64,000 nucleotides of DNA from Maledivibacter halophilus (GTDB lineage Bacteria > Bacillota > Clostridia > Peptostreptococcales > Caminicellaceae), in contig NZ_FUZT01000003.1 of NCBI RefSeq assembly GCF_900167445.1, forward strand, positions 371,400-435,399, in the 5' to 3' direction. Below the pieces are notes generated by a model. It ran no database searches. It was not told the DNA's origin and worked only from the letters and a program-made list of their open reading frames with translations. Position numbers and translations under genes: made by a program. Positions 17,139 to 25,642 of the stretch are shown here, piece after piece (within the stretch, counting starts at the first letter, position 1; each line of letters opens with the position of its first letter).

Positions 17139-18699
17139 CCTTCTTTAAGCTATCTCTACTGTAGTGATTGGATAATCTATCTTGATCCTGCTTAGATATA
17201 AATTTAGGTCTTTCTTTCATTTTATGTAGGGGAACCCTTATAAAGGTATCTTTAAACTCTTTTAGTGACATATTGTAGTTAAAAGGTGCTAAGTATGGAA
17301 TACCAAAGCTCTTTAAATTGGATAAGTGTATCATTGTAATTAAAGCTGCAAGCATCAATCCATAGAGCCCTAAAAATGCTGCTGCAACCATATATGCAAA
17401 TCTTATCAATCTAAAGGAAATCCCAAAGCTGTAGCTTGGAATAGAATAGGCAGCAATGGCTGTTATGGCAACTACTATAACCATGAGAGAACTTACTATA
17501 CCTGCATCAACTGCAGCTTGACCAAGAACTAGGCCCCCTACAATACCTATGGTTGCACCTATAGGTCCAGGTAATCTGATTCCCGCCTCCCTAAGAAGCT
17601 CTAATGCCGCTTCCATCATAAATGCTTCTACAACTGATGGAAATGGTACTCCATCCCTATTCCCAGCTATATATAAGGCTAATTCTGTTGGAATCATTCC
17701 AGGATGATATGAAAGCAAGGCAATATATACAGCCGGCAATAAAACAGATATAGCCATTGCTAAATACCTAAGTATTCTTATGGCCGATGAAATTAAAAAT
17801 CTTTGATTATAATCTTCAGATGCCTGTAATAAAGTATTAAAGGTAGTTGGAACTACTAAGGAAAAGGGAGTATTGTCTACAATAATAGCTATTTTTCCTT
17901 CATATAAACTTCCAGCTACTTTCTCCGGTCTTTCAGTATTTTGTATCTGTGGAAAGGGAGAACGCCAATTGTCTTCTATAAGCTGTTCTATATATCCGCT
18001 CTCTAAAATACTGTCTATATCTATTGCCCTTAATCTATAGACTAGGGTCTTTAATATATCTTCATTTGCTAATCCTTCTATAAATAGCACTGCCACATCG
18101 GTCTTTGATCTTTTTCCAATTTGCATTTGCTTTATTCTTAGCTTAGGATCCCTAATTCTTCTTCTGACCAATGCTGTATTAACTCTTAAGGTTTCAGTAA
18201 AACCTTCCCTTGAACCTCTTATGACAGTATCAGTCTCCGGTTCTGATATTCCCCTCATGGGCCAGCCCTTTGAGGCAATAACTATTGCTTTATCCCATTT
18301 GTCAATTAAAAGAACCGTTTCTCCAGTTAAAATATTCTCTATGACCTTATTGAAATCATCAATTTCTTTTAAATCCGATACAGATAAAACTCCATTCTTT
18401 ATTAGTTCATAAACCTTTTCCTTTATGCTGCTTACATCGGGACTGGTCATCCTTGCAAGCATCATTAAGTTTTTTAAAACATATTCATTTACTAAAACTT
18501 TATCTGCAAGACCTTCAGCATAAACTGTGCTAAATCGAAGTTTTTGATTTTGGCCAACATTAAATTCTCTATATATTATGTCATCACAATTATTTAGAAT
18601 ACCTTTTAACTTTTTCACGCTTTCATCTAAATTCTTAGGAATATCTATCTTATCTATTTCATCTTCATTGGTTTTAAAGAGCTTTTCATAATAATTCAT
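17119..18699 (-). CDS. gerA: GerA-type spore germination receptor A subunit
   Basis: 526 codons from the ATG at 18699, seven bases after GGAGG; an upstream in-frame extension to 18840 is unlikely. The soluble N-terminal domain (about 1-280) includes the family segment TVIRGSREGFTETLRVNTAL. The membrane part (about 290-470) contains the LLPAVYIALLSYHPGMIPT and GIRLPGPIGATIGIVGGLVL blocks. With gerB and gerC it forms a nutrient receptor in the spore inner membrane. Order A-B-C is standard; the promoter should be forespore-specific but was not identified with confidence. Confidence 0.94.
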   Translation of the reverse strand: MNYYEKLFKTNEDEIDKIDIPKNLDESVKKLKGILNNCDDIIYREFNVGQNQKLRFSTVYAEGLADKVLVNEYVLKNLMMLARMTSPDVSSIKEKVYELIKNGVLSVSDLKEIDDFNKVIENILTGETVLLIDKWDKAIVIASKGWPMRGISEPETDTVIRGSREGFTETLRVNTALVRRRIRDPKLRIKQMQIGKRSKTDVAVLFIEGLANEDILKTLVYRLRAIDIDSILESGYIEQLIEDNWRSPFPQIQNTERPEKVAGSLYEGKIAIIVDNTPFSLVVPTTFNTLLQASEDYNQRFLISSAIRILRYLAMAISVLLPAVYIALLSYHPGMIPTELALYIAGNRDGVPFPSVVEAFMMEAALELLREAGIRLPGPIGATIGIVGGLVLGQAAVDAGIVSSLMVIVVAITAIAAYSIPSYSFGISFRLIRFAYMVAAAFLGLYGLMLAALITMIHLSNLKSFGIPYLAPFNYNMSLKEFKDTFIRVPLHKMKERPKFISKQDQDRLSNHYSRDSLKKGEDNSG

Positions 18700-18767
18700 T
18701 TTGCACCTCCATGTATTACTTATGGGTGAGGGTTTTAAGTCAGTTCTAATTAGAACTTTAAACTTTT

Positions 18768-18977
18768 TTAAAGCACATAATTTATAACTACATAAAATGT
18801 AACGCCTGCTATTAAAGATATATAGCCTAAACCTCTGCAAAGCTTTGCTTCTCTTTTCAGCTTCTTCTTTTTTAATGCTCTATAGTCTACAAAAATTGAA
18901 AAAAGAGAAGTTCCTATTATAATTAATAATAAATACATTGTGGCAAAGCTTTTGGCTTTTTGTAAAACTGCCTCCAT
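18768..18977 (-). CDS. Small two-helix membrane protein (CLC_0170-like)
   Basis: 69 codons with two hydrophobic segments (about 13-30 and 50-68) separated by a highly basic linker (RALKKKKLKREAKLCRG). It resembles small clostridial membrane proteins of the CLC_0170 type, whose function is unknown to me. It lies 68 bp upstream of gerA on the same strand and may be co-transcribed. Family assignment is from memory of the linker pattern. Confidence 0.65.
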   Translation of the reverse strand: MEAVLQKAKSFATMYLLLIIIGTSLFSIFVDYRALKKKKLKREAKLCRGLGYISLIAGVTFYVVINYVL

Positions 18978-19057
18978 TAATTCACTTCCCTTACCAAAAT
19001 TTCCTCTATATAGAGTTTGTAAAATAGTGAAAGTATATACATGATAGTTTAAAATAA

Positions 19058-19128
19058 ATTTATATAAAAAACAGGTTTATTACATGAAGGAAAAGGAAAT
19101 ATTAAAAATCCCTAAATTGTATTTAAAA
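19058..19128. repeat. Fragment of MITE-like family B/C core
   Basis: Contains aaaacaggtttattacatga followed by ggaaatattaaaaatccc, both found in the full copies at 22853-23046 and 33552-33739. It has no terminal repeats here. Confidence 0.5.
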
Positions 19129-19130
19129 TA

Positions 19131-19160
19131 AAAAAGCGAAAGATTTCTCTTTCGTTTTTT
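19131..19160 (-). terminator. Terminator after the GntR regulator
   Basis: Stem AAAAAGCGAAAGA/TCTTTCGTTTTTT with a four-base loop. It lies about ten bases past the regulator stop codon and ends in T residues on both strands. Confidence 0.85.
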
Positions 19161-19171
19161 GGGTTAGACTA

Positions 19172-19858
19172 TTATTTTGTTATTTCATTTCTCTTTTTCC
19201 ATTTTATTATTGATTCTTCTATCATCTCCACATGGGTTTGAGCATATTCCTGTGCTTTCTTTGAGTCCCTTTCTCTAATTGCATCGAATATTGCTCTGTG
19301 GTATTTTTTTATATCTTCATATTCATTATATTCATTAAAATATATTATTCTAAACCTTTGAAACTGTTCCTGTAACCCTTGAACAATATGCATGAGTTTA
19401 TTATTTTGAGATCCTTTAACTATCATGTCATGAAATTTAATATCCAGCTGAATGATATCTTCTTTTTCCATAATATCTAATTCATCTTCAAATTTCTTTA
19501 ATATTTCCTTTAATTTATCAATCTCTTTGTCTGTCATTCTTTCAGCAGCAAGATATGCAGCTAATCCTTCTAAAAACATTCTAACCTCTAATATGTCTAA
19601 AATATCTTTTATAGATACATCTGCCACATAAGCTCCCTTTCTGGCCACCATTTCCACCAGACCTTCAAGCTCTAGCTTTCTAATGGCCTCTCTTACAGGG
19701 GTTCGGCTGACCCCAAGTGATTCTGCAAGCTGAAGCTCCATAAGTCTTTCTCCTGGTTCTAATTCTCCGCTTAAAATACACTTTCTCAAGTGCTCAAATA
19801 CAATTTCCCTTAAAGGTTTATAATTATTTATTTCCAGTTTATCAGATTTAAATTCCAT
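19172..19858 (-). CDS. GntR family transcriptional regulator, FadR/FCD subfamily
   Basis: 228 codons. The N-terminal winged helix (about 15-78) carries the typical GELEPGERLMELQLAESLGV and SRTPVREAIRKLE. The C-terminal all-helical FCD ligand domain (about 85-215) has the metal-binding Asp and His pattern (DIKFHDMI and later HRAIFDAI). It starts two bases after the ispE stop codon, so the two are co-transcribed, yet no catabolic genes adjoin it. The regulated target cannot be named. Confidence 0.9.
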   Translation of the reverse strand: MEFKSDKLEINNYKPLREIVFEHLRKCILSGELEPGERLMELQLAESLGVSRTPVREAIRKLELEGLVEMVARKGAYVADVSIKDILDILEVRMFLEGLAAYLAAERMTDKEIDKLKEILKKFEDELDIMEKEDIIQLDIKFHDMIVKGSQNNKLMHIVQGLQEQFQRFRIIYFNEYNEYEDIKKYHRAIFDAIRERDSKKAQEYAQTHVEMIEESIIKWKKRNEITK

Positions 19859-19860
19859 TA

Positions 19861-20724
19861 TTATTGCCTCCCATTATAAGACTTGACTAAAAAAGTTTGA
19901 TTATATAGCAGTCTTAATTTTTCATATGCGGATTTTGCTTTATTGTAATCTTTAAAAAGTCCATATACACTTGGTCCACTGCCACTCATTAGGCTTCCCA
20001 GAGCTCCATATTCAAGCATTTTTTCTTTGATTGACTTCACTATTGGATGTCTTTTTAATATACCTGATTCAAAAACATTACATAGATTATTGGCTATCTT
20101 ATATAAATTATCATTTTCTAAAGCTTTTAATAATGTTTCTGTATCAGGTCTAATTTCTATATTATTTAAATCTAAATTTGAATAAGCTTCTCCAGTAGAT
20201 ACACATATATTGGGCTTTGATAATACTATCCAACCACTTCTCAATCCTTTAATCTCAGTAAGTTTCTCTCCTATGCCCTTTGCAAGGGCTCCACCACCTA
20301 AAATGCAAAAAGGAATATCTGCTCCAATCGGCATTCCTATGTCCATCATTTCTTTAATGGATAGGTTTAAATCAAACAAAATATTCATACCCTTAATTAC
20401 AGCAGCAGCGTCACTACTCCCTCCAGCCAGCCCTGCTGCTATAGGTATATATTTTTTTATATCTATATATATACCAGATTTTATATTGTATTTTTCTATC
20501 ATATAATAAGCTGCTTTATAAGCAATGTTTGATATATCATTAGGTAAAAAACTACAATTAGTAGTTAATATAATATCTTCATCAATTTTTTTTAAATAAA
20601 TTTCATCATGAAGAGTTATTTGCTGCATAATCATATTAACATTATGATAACCATCGTCTCTTTTATTTAATACATCCAATGATAAATTTATCTTTGCTGG
20701 CGCTTTTAAATTAAGCTCATTCAT
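19861..20724 (-). CDS. ispE: 4-diphosphocytidyl-2-C-methyl-D-erythritol kinase
   Basis: 287 codons, normal length. GHMP kinase of the MEP isoprenoid pathway, phosphorylating CDP-methylerythritol at the 2-hydroxyl. Visible motifs are KAPAKINLSLDV at the N-terminus (catalytic Lys region), the ATP-binding PIAAGLAGGSSDAAA at about 91-105, and GSLMSGSGPSVYGLF near the end. The start ATG follows GAGGTG. It is the first gene of a two-gene unit with the GntR regulator. Confidence 0.95.
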   Translation of the reverse strand: MNELNLKAPAKINLSLDVLNKRDDGYHNVNMIMQQITLHDEIYLKKIDEDIILTTNCSFLPNDISNIAYKAAYYMIEKYNIKSGIYIDIKKYIPIAAGLAGGSSDAAAVIKGMNILFDLNLSIKEMMDIGMPIGADIPFCILGGGALAKGIGEKLTEIKGLRSGWIVLSKPNICVSTGEAYSNLDLNNIEIRPDTETLLKALENDNLYKIANNLCNVFESGILKRHPIVKSIKEKMLEYGALGSLMSGSGPSVYGLFKDYNKAKSAYEKLRLLYNQTFLVKSYNGRQ

Positions 20725-20763
20725 CTTATGTTATGCACCTCTTTTCTCTTAAAACAGTTTTTT

Positions 20764-20843
20764 ACAATATAGATGTGCCCTTGTGAAGTTTATTAAAGGA
20801 AATATTAAAAATCCCACTATGAGAACTGGAACAACAAATTAAT
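20764..20843. repeat. Short hybrid MITE-like repeat
   Basis: The left end resembles family C (atagatgtgcccttgtgaag) and the right part family B (aaatattaaaaatccc, then aacaacaaatt). It looks like an internally deleted hybrid copy. The 375-bp gap 20725-21099 otherwise holds a terminator and a family A element. Confidence 0.45.
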
Positions 20844-20914
20844 TTATTTTATTATATTACATAATAATACAATATACATAATACAATTTTACTTGTATAC
20901 TTACTATTATAAAC

Positions 20915-20943
20915 AAAAAATCCGTATGCGACTACGGATTTTT
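20915..20943 (-). terminator. Terminator-like hairpin downstream of the SPOCS/LysM gene
   Basis: AAAAAATCCGTA pairs with TACGGATTTTT around a six-base loop, with T runs on both strands. It lies between a MITE-like repeat and the ispE promoter region and could end the minus-strand transcript. Confidence 0.7.
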
Positions 20944-20976
20944 CATAATTAAAGTAAATAATATTATTTTTAATTA

Positions 20977-21101
20977 ATTGAGCAAATTGCATAATTCCCT
21001 CTTTAAAAAACTAACTACCACATATTGTTTTGAAATCTCCGAAGCTATACCATATATATTATGCAATTTTGCCAAATTGGAGTCATGTAATTTCCTCGAT
21101 T
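20977..21101. repeat. MITE-like family A element, full copy
   Basis: About 125 bp bounded by inverted ends: attgagcaaattgcataatt on the left and a tgtaatttcctcgatta end on the right. The internal segment atatattatgcaattttgcca recurs in other copies. The right end overlaps the stop codon of the SPOCS/LysM gene. Confidence 0.7.
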
Positions 21102-22674
21102 ACAGCTTATATTCATAATTTTTTTGGATTATTATTTTATCTCCCATCTTTATTTCTTCAGAGTCTAAAATCTCATTTGTTTCCAATATTTCTTTTACAG
21201 TAGTATTATATCTTTTAGCAATATTCCACAAATTATCTCCTTCTTGAACAAAATATATGGTTATGCTGGCTCTATTATCATCATCATCTATTTCTCCTAA
21301 ATCCTCTATATTTATCAGTGCTTCAATCTCATATTCTTTCCTTATTTCACTGGAGGCATTTAAGCTAACTTTAGTTTCAATTTGTTTAGAATTAATGGTG
21401 GCATAATCTACATTTTCTATATCCAATTTAATGTCTGCTTCCATATCTTCATTTAAACCTTCAACTTCTACATAATGTCTAAAGGGTACCTCCTGATTAA
21501 ATGAATAAACCTGCATTTCTTCATTGTCAGCCATATATAGGACATTTGTGTCTACAAAGCCTTCTATAATGTTTTTATTATCTATCAATTTATAATCTGT
21601 AACTACTGGTCTTGCTTTTACTGTAAGAACTTTAAAGATATTGGGATATTCAGATGGTGTATCTATAGTTTCTTTTATAACAGCATGGGAAGAATTATTC
21701 CCTATATTCTTCATAAACTTTAAGTTCTGGGTTTGAATATTTAATTTTCTTGAAGGCGAATAGGCATCCAAAATCACTTCCTTTTCAGTCTTATTGGATA
21801 CCTTAGCTCCTGCTTTTAATACTACTTCAACATTATAGCCCTTGTTTTCTTCATTTAAATTTTTCTTTATATCGGTAAAGATTTCGTCTACCTTTACGTC
21901 AACTATACAGTCCATATTTTCCTGGGCCTTAGGTACTTCTATAAAATGTGTAAATGGTATTTCATGCTTTAATTCATGTATTGGATTTCTTGGTTCTTCA
22001 GTGGCATATAGAAGGTTTACATTAACATTACCTCCTATTATCACTTTATTGTCTGTAATCCTCTTTTCATTAACAACAACGCTTCCATTGGCTTCTAATA
22101 TTTCATTAATTTCAGCTTCTTCTTCTCCAAGCTCAAAATTTTCTCTAAGTACTGTTTGAGATGAACTATTTGAGATTACATTATCATACTTTATAGTATT
22201 CTTTAATGCCTGAACATCTTCTAATCCTTCCACTTCCTTTACAATATCAATTTCATCTGTCTTGAATACTTTTCCGTTTATGTTTAATACTGTTTGTACT
22301 GAAATCTTCCTTTCATTCATGATACTAAAATCCATATTTTCTATACTGCAATTAACCTCCGGCACCATAATTCCATCTATATCATCTATTTCTATATTCT
22401 GAGTAAAGTTAGATGATGCCTTCATACTATGCAGAATTTTATCTGGATCATTTGAGGCATAGAGCACCTTATAATCTACTGTACCATCAACTACAATTTT
22501 TCCCTGCATTATTTCTTTATCTGTTATGTTTACTCTTCCCTGGGCTGATAAAATGTTATAAATATCTGGTTTAGAATCCGGAACGACTATATCACTTTCT
22601 ACAAGGTTCTGAACATTTTCTGATCCAATCATTCTATCTAATTTAAGCATTTCCTTAACTAATCCTATGGACAT
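21100..22674 (-). CDS. SPOCS (DUF3794) repeat protein with C-terminal LysM domain
   Basis: 524 codons. Three to four SPOCS (DUF3794) beta-rich repeats cover about residues 20-460. They are seen as recurring blocks with GxVxxxxLY and VPFTHxxEV-like strands (IPFTHFIEVP, VPFRHYVEVEG). A LysM domain (YFVQEGDNLWNIAKRYNTTVKEILETN) closes the protein at about 472-517. There is no signal peptide, which fits assembly on the forespore surface from the mother cell, as for SpoVID/SafA-type morphogenetic proteins. The sporulation role is inferred from family. It is monocistronic, flanked by MITE-like repeats on both sides. Confidence 0.88.
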   Translation of the reverse strand: MSIGLVKEMLKLDRMIGSENVQNLVESDIVVPDSKPDIYNILSAQGRVNITDKEIMQGKIVVDGTVDYKVLYASNDPDKILHSMKASSNFTQNIEIDDIDGIMVPEVNCSIENMDFSIMNERKISVQTVLNINGKVFKTDEIDIVKEVEGLEDVQALKNTIKYDNVISNSSSQTVLRENFELGEEEAEINEILEANGSVVVNEKRITDNKVIIGGNVNVNLLYATEEPRNPIHELKHEIPFTHFIEVPKAQENMDCIVDVKVDEIFTDIKKNLNEENKGYNVEVVLKAGAKVSNKTEKEVILDAYSPSRKLNIQTQNLKFMKNIGNNSSHAVIKETIDTPSEYPNIFKVLTVKARPVVTDYKLIDNKNIIEGFVDTNVLYMADNEEMQVYSFNQEVPFRHYVEVEGLNEDMEADIKLDIENVDYATINSKQIETKVSLNASSEIRKEYEIEALINIEDLGEIDDDDNRASITIYFVQEGDNLWNIAKRYNTTVKEILETNEILDSEEIKMGDKIIIQKNYEYKL

Positions 22675-22852
22675 TCAATCCCATCCCCCTTACTGTTTAC
22701 TATAAATAACCAACAGTAGAATTTAAAATAGCTTAGAGTTGGTTATATTTATTATAGAATTCCTATTATATTAATATTTTATGGACAAAAAAATATGACA
22801 AAAACTTAGAATATACTTAAGTTTTTATTTTAGAAACAAAAAAAAAGAAGGT

Positions 22853-23046
22853 TAAATTAACCTGTTGTACTAGTAAATCAAATTTTTTGTTCTGAAATAT
22901 AACTTAGGGAGTTTTAATATTTCATTTGAGTGATTTTTATAAATCTGTTTTTCCCTTAAAAGTTATATAAAAAACAGGTTTATAGCATGAACGAAAAGGA
23001 AATATTAAAACTCCCCATATAGAAACTAACACAACGAGTTAAATTA
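22853..23046. repeat. MITE-like family B element, full copy
   Basis: About 194 bp. Left end aaattaacctgttgtactag; right end, read on the other strand, AATTTAACTCGTTGTGTTAG. The inside is nearly palindromic (gagttttaatatttcatttg against its inverse near 23010) around caggtttata. It ends at the arcA stop codon. Confidence 0.75.
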
Positions 23047-24282
23047 TAAATCTTCTCTATATAATGGCATACTCATACATCTTGGGCCACCACGTCCCCG
23101 TGATACCTCTGAAGATGGCATAATGTTAAGCTTTATACCATGCTCTTCTAAAAGTCTATTTGTAACATAATTTCTAGAATATACTATAACTTCTCCTGGG
23201 GCAATGGCAAGGGTATTGGACCCATCATTCCATTGTTCCCTGGCTGCGTCAATACTATTTCCATTTCCGCAACGAATTAATCTTACATCATCAAGCTCTA
23301 AGTATTTCATAAGAACTTCCCTTAAAGCCATGGTTTCCTTTTCTATTATTAATTCCTCCGGCTTTTCACCTTTTCTTAATGAATATACTGTAAGTGGTTC
23401 TTCGATTTCTGGATGTATTGTAAATTTGTCATAATCAACCATTGTAAATACAGTATCTAGATGCATAAATGCTCTTTTCTTTGGGATATCAAAGGCCAAT
23501 ATTACTTCAAAACCCTCATCACTACCAAGTATTCTTCTAGCAATTTTTTCTATGGCAGCACTCTCAGTTCTTTCGGATATGCCAATAGCAATAACTTTAT
23601 TGCTAAGTATAAGTTGATCTCCACCTTCTATGGATGCATTTTCTTTTCTATCGTACCAAAAGGGGATAATCGCATCTTTAAAATCCTTGTGATATTTAAA
23701 TATATATTTTGAAAATAATGTCTCTCTATTGCGTGTAACTGTCTTCATGTGATTTAAAGAAACTCCACTTCCTATAGTGGCAAATGGATCCCTTGTAAAA
23801 TATAAATTTGGCATTGGATCTGTTATGAAAGGATAATTGGACTCTACAATATCTGTTAGTGATGATTTTATATTAGAGCCTACCTCTTCTTTTCGAATTC
23901 CTGCCATCATTTTCTCAATCATTTCCTTCTTGGAGGAAAAGCTTAAAAGATATTCCTTTATAAGTTCTTTTTTCTTGTCGCTCATAACCTTAGTTTCCTC
24001 AATAAATTCATCAATGAATTTATTTCTTATCTCATCGTCAATAAGAGCCTCAGCAGCTAGATCTTCCAGATAAACTACCTCGGTTCCATTTTTTCTAAAT
24101 ATATCCGCAAAGGCATCATGCTCTTCTCTAGCTACTTCTAGATATGGTATATCATCAAATAAAAGTCTATCCATTAAACTAGGAGTTAAATTCTCTATTT
24201 CTTTTCCCGGTCTATGCAGCAATACTTTTTTTAGTTTACCAATTTCAGATCTTACATTCAGTAACCTTCTATCTCCACTCAT
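23044..24282 (-). CDS. arcA: Arginine deiminase
   Basis: 412 codons, normal length. It hydrolyses L-arginine to citrulline and ammonia. The guanidino-group-modifying fold is supported by the N-terminal [26 protein letters not shown] at about 164, the [10 protein letters not shown] segment at about 272, and the catalytic Cys near the end in GGPRCMSMP. No arcB, arcC or arcD lies next to it, so ornithine transcarbamylase and carbamate kinase must be elsewhere. The 449-bp upstream gap contains a palindrome (tgaatattca near 24436) that could be an ArgR-type site, but this is weak. Confidence 0.95.
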   Translation of the reverse strand: MSGDRRLLNVRSEIGKLKKVLLHRPGKEIENLTPSLMDRLLFDDIPYLEVAREEHDAFADIFRKNGTEVVYLEDLAAEALIDDEIRNKFIDEFIEETKVMSDKKKELIKEYLLSFSSKKEMIEKMMAGIRKEEVGSNIKSSLTDIVESNYPFITDPMPNLYFTRDPFATIGSGVSLNHMKTVTRNRETLFSKYIFKYHKDFKDAIIPFWYDRKENASIEGGDQLILSNKVIAIGISERTESAAIEKIARRILGSDEGFEVILAFDIPKKRAFMHLDTVFTMVDYDKFTIHPEIEEPLTVYSLRKGEKPEELIIEKETMALREVLMKYLELDDVRLIRCGNGNSIDAAREQWNDGSNTLAIAPGEVIVYSRNYVTNRLLEEHGIKLNIMPSSEVSRGRGGPRCMSMPLYREDL

Positions 24283-24554
24283 TATTTACCTCCCATAAAA
24301 TCCATTGTTAGTTAATGGTATTTTTTTACTTTTTATGCATTGATTTTTCTTTACTTTAAAGTATACATTGATTGCATATTCTTTGCAAGCATGCTATTTT
24401 TCAAAGCTTTTAGCTTTTTTGAATTTTTTAGTAGAACAATGAATATTCATCCAATGTATATTTTTCTAATTTGTGGAATATGATTTTCCCTTTTCTTTAT
24501 TTTCTGCACTTAATCAATTTTTATAATTTTTTGATTATTCGACATCTTTTGCAT

Positions 24555-24585
24555 AAAAATTTATTATGCCGCATAATAAATTTTT
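24555..24585. terminator. Long palindrome between veg and arcA
   Basis: Fifteen-base arms (AAAAATTTATTATGC) around a single C. It is AT-rich and lies downstream of veg and 270 bp upstream of arcA. It could be a terminator or a regulatory palindrome. Confidence 0.45.
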
Positions 24586-24594
24586 TCAAAAAAA

Positions 24595-24620
24595 ATAAAT
24601 GCGTATTATAACGCATTTAT
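24595..24620. terminator. Hairpin downstream of veg
   Basis: ATAAATGCGT pairs perfectly with ACGCATTTAT around a six-base loop. It directly follows the previous palindrome. The remainder of 24283-24731 shows no coding sequence. Confidence 0.45.
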
Positions 24621-24705
24621 CAAATTTCAATTCTTATTCCAATATAGGGTTTATATAGTATTTTAAAATCTTTTTTATATAAAGCTTTTAGACAAAAAAT
24701 TAAAC

Positions 24706-24725
24706 GCCTGTAGTATAAAACAGGC
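24706..24725 (-). terminator. Terminator of veg
   Basis: GCCTGT pairs with ACAGGC eight bases past the veg stop codon. On the minus strand the stem is followed by TTTAATTTTTTG, a fair T tract. Confidence 0.75.
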
Positions 24726-24731
24726 ATTCTA

Positions 24732-24998
24732 TTAAGAAGCTTGTATTTTTAAATCGTTACAACAAAGTGTTATTTCAACAGTCTCTGTTAATATATCGGA
24801 ATAACTGTAAGATACCTTTCTCTCAGAAATAAGCCCTCTATCTATTCTAACTACAAAAATACTTGGATATACCTCTTCTAGAACTCCTTCTTTTACAAAA
24901 ACTCTTTTCCGACCTTTATTCGTTTTAAGTATGACTTTTTGACCTAAATAATTTTCAACATTTCTCTTCAGTTTCGTTAGAGTCTCCTTTGTGGCCAA
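24732..24998 (-). CDS. veg: Veg family protein
   Basis: 88 codons from a TTG start preceded by GGAGATG. The sequence is a clear Veg homologue (LTKLKRNVENYLGQKV, GLISERKVSYSYSDILTETVE). In Bacillus Veg is abundant and influences biofilm matrix gene expression; a function in Clostridia is not established. In many Firmicutes veg lies between yabG and ispE or spoVG-region genes. Here it also falls within a yabG/ispE neighbourhood, though separated by several genes. Confidence 0.9.
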   Translation of the reverse strand: MATKETLTKLKRNVENYLGQKVILKTNKGRKRVFVKEGVLEEVYPSIFVVRIDRGLISERKVSYSYSDILTETVEITLCCNDLKIQAS

Positions 24999-25298
24999 AA
25001 AAACATCTCCTTCCCCATTATTGTATACAGTATAATATTATCACACTATTATCCTTATGTCAAATTTTTGGTACAATATTATACAATTTTTATTTCTGTT
25101 TGTCAATATATTATTAGCAATTACCAGAAAAAACATGAGCATCTTTCACTGTAAAAGATTTCCATGTTTTTTCTTTCTCTATCAATCCTTTTATATTACT
25201 AGCTTTAAGATTTTTAAGAATTTTTTTGAAAATTTTACTTTATTTTATATTATATAAGTATAATTTCCGTGATGTATTTCAAAAAAGTCTACCTTTAA
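24999..25298. other. Non-coding stretch upstream of veg
   Basis: AT-rich DNA that should contain the veg promoter. A weak minus-strand TTGAC-like box and several TATA-like boxes are present, but none is convincing. I see no gene in it. Confidence 0.4.
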
Positions 25299-25437
25299 AA
25301 GTTTTATTAGGGATTTTTTTATAAACCTGTTTATCCTTTTTCTTTAATTTAAATAAAAACTGGTTTACAGACAGAGATAAAAAGGATTCTCAGCGTCTAC
25401 GACCATAAGTTAGAATTTACAAGCTTATATATCTATA
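25299..25437. repeat. MITE-like family C element, partial
   Basis: Contains ttttataaacctgtttatcc and the right half aaaaggattctcagcgtcta, then a segment ending in cttatatatctata, as in the full copy at 33552-33739. The left end is missing. It abuts a family B copy. Confidence 0.6.
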
Positions 25438-25640
25438 CATAAATTAACTCGTTATGCTAGTTCTTATATTGAGGATTTTAATATTTTCTTTTCGTTCATG
25501 TAATAAACCAGTTTTTTATATATACCGGAAGGAAAAAACAGGTTTATAAAAATCACTCAAATGAAATATTAAAATCTACTTAAATTTAATTTAAAGCATA
25601 ATATTGAATTTACTAGCACAACAAGTTAAATTAAAAATAC
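25438..25640. repeat. MITE-like family B element, full copy
   Basis: Left end aaattaactcgttatgctag and right end ctagcacaacaagttaaatt are inverted copies. The inside carries ttaatattttcttttcgttc and its near-inverse aatgaaatattaaaatc around caggtttata. Confidence 0.75.
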
Positions 25641-25642
25641 AA